Source: an uncultured Porphyromonadaceae bacterium
Lineage (GTDB): Bacteria > Bacteroidota > Bacteroidia > Bacteroidales > Muribaculaceae
DNA: 9,982 bases
Assembly: GCA_900549445.1 (NCBI GenBank)
Contig: UROS01000080.1
Span: 1-9,982 of the forward strand
Reading direction: 5' to 3'
The first letter of the stretch is position 1; every line of letters starts with the position of its first letter. The translations under genes were made by a program, and so were the position numbers. The notes beneath the pieces are model-generated. The model was not told the origin of the DNA and did not search any database. It saw nothing but the letters and a program-made list of their open reading frames with translations. Of the stretch, positions 6,669 through 9,982 are shown in pieces.

Positions 6669-8050
6669 CGCTACGGCTTTTCTCAATTCGTCTGGCTGCC
6701 GCGGCAGTGGCTCTGCTTGCGGCTGCAGTTGCCTCGGCGTTTCCGCTCGATCTTAAAGGTATAGATACTGCACGGACAGCCATTTACATCGAGGATTTGC
6801 GAACAGGTGAGAAACTTGTCGACGAAAATGCCGGCGTCCCGTTGGTTCCCGCAAGCATAATGAAGTGCGTGACCACCGCGTCGGTAATGTCGCTCGCCGA
6901 TCCCGAAGAGAGATTCATCACCCCGGTGACGGCAATCGGTAAAATCAGCTCCGACGGAGTGCTCGACGGCAATATCTGCATAAACGCCTCCGGCGACCCC
7001 TCGATCGAATCCTCTTACCTCGATGGAACCCGCGGCTTCTGCGACAGCATCGTGGCCGGAGCTGTCAGCGCAGGAATCCGCCGGATAAAAGGCGACATCG
7101 TGATTACGGAGGACGGTTATGACGACCGGCGGGTGCCCTCCGGATGGATGGACGAAGACCTCGCGTGGCCCTACGGAGCCGGAAACCACGGTCTGAATTA
7201 CCGCGACAACCGCTTTGTGTTGCGCCTGCCGTCGCGCGAAACCGTGCCATACGTCCCCGACCTCAGGCTCGACATGGCCGTCAGAAAGGGGAAGAGGGGC
7301 GGACTTAAAGTGAGCCGTCAGCGCGACACTGAAACTTTCAGAGTGAGCGGCGTTATGCCGCGGCGCGGCTTCAGCGACCGGCTGGCTATGCCACGCCCCG
7401 ACAAAGTGGTGCGCCACGAACTTATCTCCCGGCTCAGGGAGGCGGGCATAGAGGTTGACGGTGAAAAAGTCAGACCCGGCAGAGCATCAACGCTCCTTTA
7501 CGCTTACATCTCCCCTACATTCAGCGACATAATGAAGAGCCTGATGTTCAGATCCGACAACATGATGGCAGAAGCGATGCTGCGCTCGCTGGCGCCCGGC
7601 GGCACGAGAGCCGAAGCGCTGAAGGAAGAACGCGCCATCTGGACTGATGCGGGAATATCAATGCAGGGAGTGAGGATTGAAGACGGCAGCGGACTGTCGC
7701 GCAACGACCGCCTGACGGCCACTTTTCTCGCACAGGTGCTGAAGACAATGGCTTCGCCCGATTACGGCACGGATTACGTAAGCCTCTTCCCTCTTGCCGG
7801 CTACGACGGGACTATGCGCAACTTCCTTGTCGGGACTCACCTCGAGGGCGACATAGCCATGAAGACGGGCAGCATGAAAGGGGTGCAGTCGTATGCCGGC
7901 TACAGAATCGACAAGAGCGGTAACCCGACCCACATCATTATTTTTATTGTAAACGGCTTCACTTGCGGGCGTCCGGCACTAAAAAACGCCATTTCCCGCT
8001 TGCTTTTAGAAAAATTTCCACTAAGTTTGCAGTCTGAAAACAACGAATAA
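6665..8050 (+). CDS. dacB: D-alanyl-D-alanine carboxypeptidase/endopeptidase, PBP4 type (peptidase family S13)
   Basis: A 461-residue class C penicillin-binding protein that trims or cleaves peptide cross-bridges of peptidoglycan in the periplasm. Start: the ATG at 6665 overlaps the previous stop and gives a clean signal peptide (MTLRLFSIRL, alanine/leucine core, cleavage near VASA at residue 25); the frame is open upstream but only as antisense-free shadow within the AI-2E gene. All three active-site motifs are present: SIMK (Ser64 nucleophile, Lys67), SDN (297-299) and KTG (400-402). Also seen are INASGDPS (106-113), WPYGAGNHGLNYRDN-type sequence (168-182) and DGSGLSR (340-346), all typical of the family. 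The insertion between the first two motifs (about 230 residues) is as in E. coli PBP4 (477 residues). It is likely active and beta-lactam binding. The last ~50 nt carry a promoter for the next gene. Confidence 0.96.
   Translation: MTLRLFSIRLAAAAVALLAAAVASAFPLDLKGIDTARTAIYIEDLRTGEKLVDENAGVPLVPASIMKCVTTASVMSLADPEERFITPVTAIGKISSDGVLDGNICINASGDPSIESSYLDGTRGFCDSIVAGAVSAGIRRIKGDIVITEDGYDDRRVPSGWMDEDLAWPYGAGNHGLNYRDNRFVLRLPSRETVPYVPDLRLDMAVRKGKRGGLKVSRQRDTETFRVSGVMPRRGFSDRLAMPRPDKVVRHELISRLREAGIEVDGEKVRPGRASTLLYAYISPTFSDIMKSLMFRSDNMMAEAMLRSLAPGGTRAEALKEERAIWTDAGISMQGVRIEDGSGLSRNDRLTATFLAQVLKTMASPDYGTDYVSLFPLAGYDGTMRNFLVGTHLEGDIAMKTGSMKGVQSYAGYRIDKSGNPTHIIIFIVNGFTCGRPALKNAISRLLLEKFPLSLQSENNE
8000..8029 (+). 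promoter_or_regulatory. Bacteroides-type promoter inside the 3' end of dacB
   Basis: A TTG at 8000-8002 (-33 position) is followed by a 19-nt spacer and TAAGTTTG at 8022-8029, an exact match to the -7 consensus TAnnTTTG. It lies in a locally A/T-rich stretch of dacB and ends 23 nt before the ATG at 8053. It would drive the unidentified gene and rsmI independently of the upstream AI-2E/dacB transcript, with a leader of roughly 20 nt. Both elements and the spacing are seen directly; activity is inferred. Confidence 0.6.
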
Positions 8051-8052
8051 TT

Positions 8053-8631
8053 ATGAAGGATTATTCTTCGATGCTCAATTTGAGCTATGAGCTGGAAGGA
8101 CTTATCACCCTGCTGATAAACCGGGGCGACGCCGCCTCCCCTCAGATAGAAAAACTTGTAGCGGAAAAAGCCGCTGCTCTTTCTGCCATGGCGGCAGGCG
8201 CTCCCGTTGCCGAAACGACGGCTGCCCCGTGCTGCCCGCCGGCTTATGTAACGGAAGAACAAAAAGCCGATCTTCAGGAAACAGCCGAAGCAGCCACCGA
8301 GGAGCAGCTCGATGACGCCGAACCCGCGACACCCGTACGCCCGGTTGCGGAAACCGACACCCGTGACGAAAAAATCTCGCTCGACGAGAAAATAGCCCGC
8401 GAATCGGTCTGCGACATCCGCACGGCGTTCAGCATCAACGATAAATTCCGGTTCCGCCGCGAACTGTTCGGAAATTCAGCCGCCGATTACGACGATGCTC
8501 TTGAGGTAATCGCCGCAATGTCGTCGCTCGACGAGGCCGAAGATTATTTCTACAACGACCTCTGCTGGGAACCCGACAACGACAACGTGAAAGATTTCAT
8601 GGAAATCGTAGGCCGCTACTTCTCCAGATAG
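8053..8631 (+). CDS. Unidentified acidic protein with a conserved-looking C-terminal domain
   Basis: I do not recognise a named family. The 192-residue protein is strongly acidic, with no signal peptide or membrane segment, so probably cytoplasmic. It has three parts: a short helical N terminus (MKDYSSMLNLSYELEGLITL, to about residue 45), a low-complexity middle rich in A, E, P and T (about 46-105, with a CCPP at 60-63) that is probably disordered, and a compact C-terminal region (about 107-191) rich in aromatic and charged residues, including INDKFRFRRELFGNS (128-142), AMSSLDEAEDYFYNDL (155-170) and a final DFMEIVGRYF. This layout, helix-linker-helical domain, suggests an adaptor or scaffold; similar C termini occur in Bacteroidales hypothetical proteins from memory, without known function. 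It follows dacB by 2 nt and precedes rsmI by 1 nt, so it is probably co-expressed with rsmI from the promoter in dacB. Confidence 0.85.
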   Translation: MKDYSSMLNLSYELEGLITLLINRGDAASPQIEKLVAEKAAALSAMAAGAPVAETTAAPCCPPAYVTEEQKADLQETAEAATEEQLDDAEPATPVRPVAETDTRDEKISLDEKIARESVCDIRTAFSINDKFRFRRELFGNSAADYDDALEVIAAMSSLDEAEDYFYNDLCWEPDNDNVKDFMEIVGRYFSR

Positions 8632-8632
8632 C

Positions 8633-9358
8633 ATGGCAGGCAAACTTTACATAGTACCTACTCCGGTGGGAAATCTCGCCGACATGACCCCGCGCGCGGT
8701 CGAAACGCTGCGGAAAGTGTCGCAGATCTTTGCCGAAGACACCCGGACGAGCGCCGTGATACTCCGCCACTTCGATATCTCCACCCCCTGCGCGAGCCAC
8801 CATAAGTTCAACGAGCACGAAACCGCCGGGCCTATCGTCGACCGCCTTGAGGCCGGCGAGGATATAGCTCTCATTTCCGATGCCGGAACTCCCGGGGTGA
8901 GCGACCCGGGCTTCATGCTGTCGCGTGAGTGCCGGCGCCGCGGAATAGAGGTCGAGACCCTTCCGGGTGCCACCGCATTCGTCCCGGCGCTTGTCAGCTC
9001 CGGACTCCCATGCGACCGGTTCCGGTTCGAAGGCTTTCTTCCTCCTAAAAAAGGACGCCAGACCCGCATTGACAGCATAGCCGCCAGCGACTGCACCACG
9101 ATAGTATACGAATCGCCGCTCCGGCTGGTGAAGACACTCGAACAGCTCGCCGCAGCATGTGGCGGCGAACGTCAGGCGTCCGTCTCGCGTGAGATCTCGA
9201 AAATACATGAATCCACGGTCAGAGGGACGCTTCAGGAAATTATCAGTTATTTCACCGAAAACAATCCGCGGGGAGAAATTGTTATAGTGATAGGCCCGCA
9301 GGATTCAGAACAGAAGAAAGTACACCGGAACAAATATCGTTCCGGACTTTCCGAATGA
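8633..9358 (+). CDS. rsmI: 16S rRNA (cytidine(1402)-2'-O)-methyltransferase RsmI
   Basis: RsmI uses S-adenosylmethionine to methylate the ribose of C1402 in 16S rRNA, in the decoding centre of the small subunit. The 241-residue protein has the SAM-dependent tetrapyrrole-methylase fold with RsmI-specific motifs: PTPVGNLADMT (9-19), AEDTR (34-38), ISDAGTPGVSDPG (81-93), PGATA (111-115), FEGFLPPKKGR (132-142), ESPLRLVKTL (160-169), SREISKIHE (185-193) and GEIVIVIG (214-221). It is shorter than E. coli RsmI (286 residues) because the C-terminal helical extension is replaced by a ~20-residue basic tail; this short form is common outside Proteobacteria as far as I know. The ATG at 8633 lies one base after the previous stop codon, so translation is probably coupled. 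Confidence 0.96.
   Translation: MAGKLYIVPTPVGNLADMTPRAVETLRKVSQIFAEDTRTSAVILRHFDISTPCASHHKFNEHETAGPIVDRLEAGEDIALISDAGTPGVSDPGFMLSRECRRRGIEVETLPGATAFVPALVSSGLPCDRFRFEGFLPPKKGRQTRIDSIAASDCTTIVYESPLRLVKTLEQLAAACGGERQASVSREISKIHESTVRGTLQEIISYFTENNPRGEIVIVIGPQDSEQKKVHRNKYRSGLSE
9325..9345 (+). other. Small inverted repeat at the 3' end of rsmI
   Basis: CCGGAAC (9325-9331) and GTTCCGG (9339-9345) form a 7-bp stem with a 7-nt loop inside the last codons of rsmI. It might weaken read-through into the lipoprotein gene, but no U-tract follows, so it is recorded only as a possible RNA hairpin. Confidence 0.3.
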
Positions 9359-9368
9359 ACCGGGTGCT

Positions 9369-9393
9369 TACGTTTCGCTCACGCTTATTATTG
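9369..9393 (+). promoter_or_regulatory. Possible promoter upstream of the lipoprotein gene
   Basis: The 63-nt gap after rsmI holds two imperfect matches to the Bacteroides -7 box TAnnTTTG: TACGTTTC at 9369-9376 and TATTATTG at 9386-9393, each with one mismatch. A TTTC at 9348-9351 lies 17 nt upstream of the first, a poor -33. The lipoprotein gene is the first with a real gap in this block, so its own promoter is plausible, but the exact site is not determined. Confidence 0.3.
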
Positions 9394-9421
9394 AGAATCA
9401 TCATCAAAACTGAATAAAACA

Positions 9422-9982
9422 ATGAAAAAATTATCGGTATTCGCCATCGCGGCCATAGCATTGCTGACCGCTTGCAACGGCGACAAGCTCCGCAACGCGG
9501 AAGCTGAAAACGAGCAGCTCAAAGGTGATCTTCGCGAGACACTCGCTACTCAGGACAGCCTTCTTGTGCTCGTAAACGACATTTCCGAGGGTATGAGCCA
9601 GATCAAAGATCTCGAAAAGATCATAAGCACCCCCGGTGTTCTCGGCGATGAATCAACCTCGCGCAAGGAACAGATCAAAAACGATATGATTGTTATCCAG
9701 CAGGCTCTTCAGGAGCGCCGTCAGCGTCTTGAAGAACTCGAGAAGAAACTTCAGAACAGTTCAGGCGAGAACACAACTCTGAAAAAGACAATCCAGACCC
9801 TGAAGACCCAGATTGCCGAGCAGCAGACCGAAATCGCCACTCTCACCAACCAGCTTGCAGCCGCCAACATCAGAATTCAGGAGCTCGACACCACCGTGGC
9901 CGGCCTCAACAGTGCCGTTGATTCGCTCAACACCAGCGTGGCCGAGCAGACCGAACAGCGCGCCAAGGCCGAAGCCGAAGCT
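9422..9982 (+). CDS. Coiled-coil lipoprotein, 3' end outside window
   Basis: The frame opens with ATG at 9422 and is uninterrupted to the right edge (187 codons visible). The N terminus MKKLSVFAIAAIALLTACNG is a lipoprotein signal with lipobox LTAC; Cys18 would be lipidated and anchored in an envelope membrane. Downstream, residues about 22-45 and then 80-187 are rich in E, Q, K, L and A in heptad-like spacing (for example RRQRLEELEKKLQNS, IQTLKTQIAEQQTEIATL, AAANIRIQELDTTVAGLN), predicting a long rod-like coiled coil. A less regular segment DSLLVLVNDISEGMSQIKDLE (about 45-65, cited in part) sits between. No clear acidic surface-export signal follows Cys18. It may be a structural or scaffold lipoprotein; the function is unknown and any C-terminal domain lies beyond the window. 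Confidence 0.85.
   Translation, partial: MKKLSVFAIAAIALLTACNGDKLRNAEAENEQLKGDLRETLATQDSLLVLVNDISEGMSQIKDLEKIISTPGVLGDESTSRKEQIKNDMIVIQQALQERRQRLEELEKKLQNSSGENTTLKKTIQTLKTQIAEQQTEIATLTNQLAAANIRIQELDTTVAGLNSAVDSLNTSVAEQTEQRAKAEAEA

Noticed and set aside
6045..6686. A 213-codon minus-strand open frame opposite the AI-2E gene.
   Set aside because: Its composition (E, H, R, Y rich) mirrors hydrophobic codons of the real gene on the other strand; no independent support.
6683..7417. A 244-codon open frame on the minus strand, opposite dacB.
   Set aside because: The opposite strand encodes an intact PBP4 with all active-site motifs; the antisense product has no recognisable family, signal or start context.
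9780..9982. Apparent repetitive coding pattern in the lipoprotein (GCCGAGCAGACCGA-like motifs at 9818 and 9940).
   Set aside because: The repeated bases reflect the biased A, E, Q composition of a coiled coil; there is no regular period that would make a true tandem repeat.

Overview
The window looks like an ordinary chromosomal segment of a GC-rich member of the Bacteroidota, most likely order Bacteroidales (a Muribaculaceae- or Alistipes-like genome would fit, but this cannot be settled by eye). Support comes from the protein families present, the near absence of purine-rich ribosome binding sites, and promoter-like elements of the Bacteroides type (TAnnTTTG at -7, TTG at -33) in place of E. 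coli sigma-70 boxes. Coding density is very high. There are no tRNAs, rRNAs, CRISPR arrays, insertion sequences or phage genes, and no stretch of 300 bases lacks a gene.

Left block, plus strand (1-3653): the 3' part of an M16 (insulinase/pitrilysin-like) peptidase gene that begins before the window, an AraC-type regulator, an exported TPR protein, and the ribosome-assembly GTPase RsgA. Gaps are only 5, 12 and 13 nt with no promoter or terminator visible between genes, so they are probably co-transcribed. The block ends at a perfect 22-bp inverted repeat (3665-3718), which also lies just past the stop codon of the convergent next gene and probably ends transcription from both sides.

Middle (3729-5438, minus strand): a single-gene unit for a 569-residue MFS transporter whose motifs resemble the MFSD1 branch. 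It faces away from the right block across an AT-rich divergent intergenic region (5439-5555) that carries a good -7 element for the transporter.

Right block, plus strand (5556-9358): an AI-2E/PerM-family membrane protein, a PBP4-type D-Ala-D-Ala carboxypeptidase/endopeptidase (dacB) overlapping it by ATGA, an unidentified 192-residue acidic protein, and the 16S rRNA methyltransferase RsmI. Genes overlap or are 1-2 nt apart. A complete Bacteroides-type promoter (8000-8029) lies inside the 3' end of dacB, so the last two genes may also be transcribed separately. After a 63-nt gap a coiled-coil lipoprotein gene begins and runs off the right edge.

The shared themes are envelope maintenance (peptidase, PBP4, transporters, lipoprotein) and ribosome maturation (RsgA, RsmI). 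I found no convincing new defence, mobile or biosynthetic system. The items most worth a second look are the intragenic promoter in dacB, the unidentified gene between dacB and rsmI, the MFSD1-like transporter and the long terminator hairpin.
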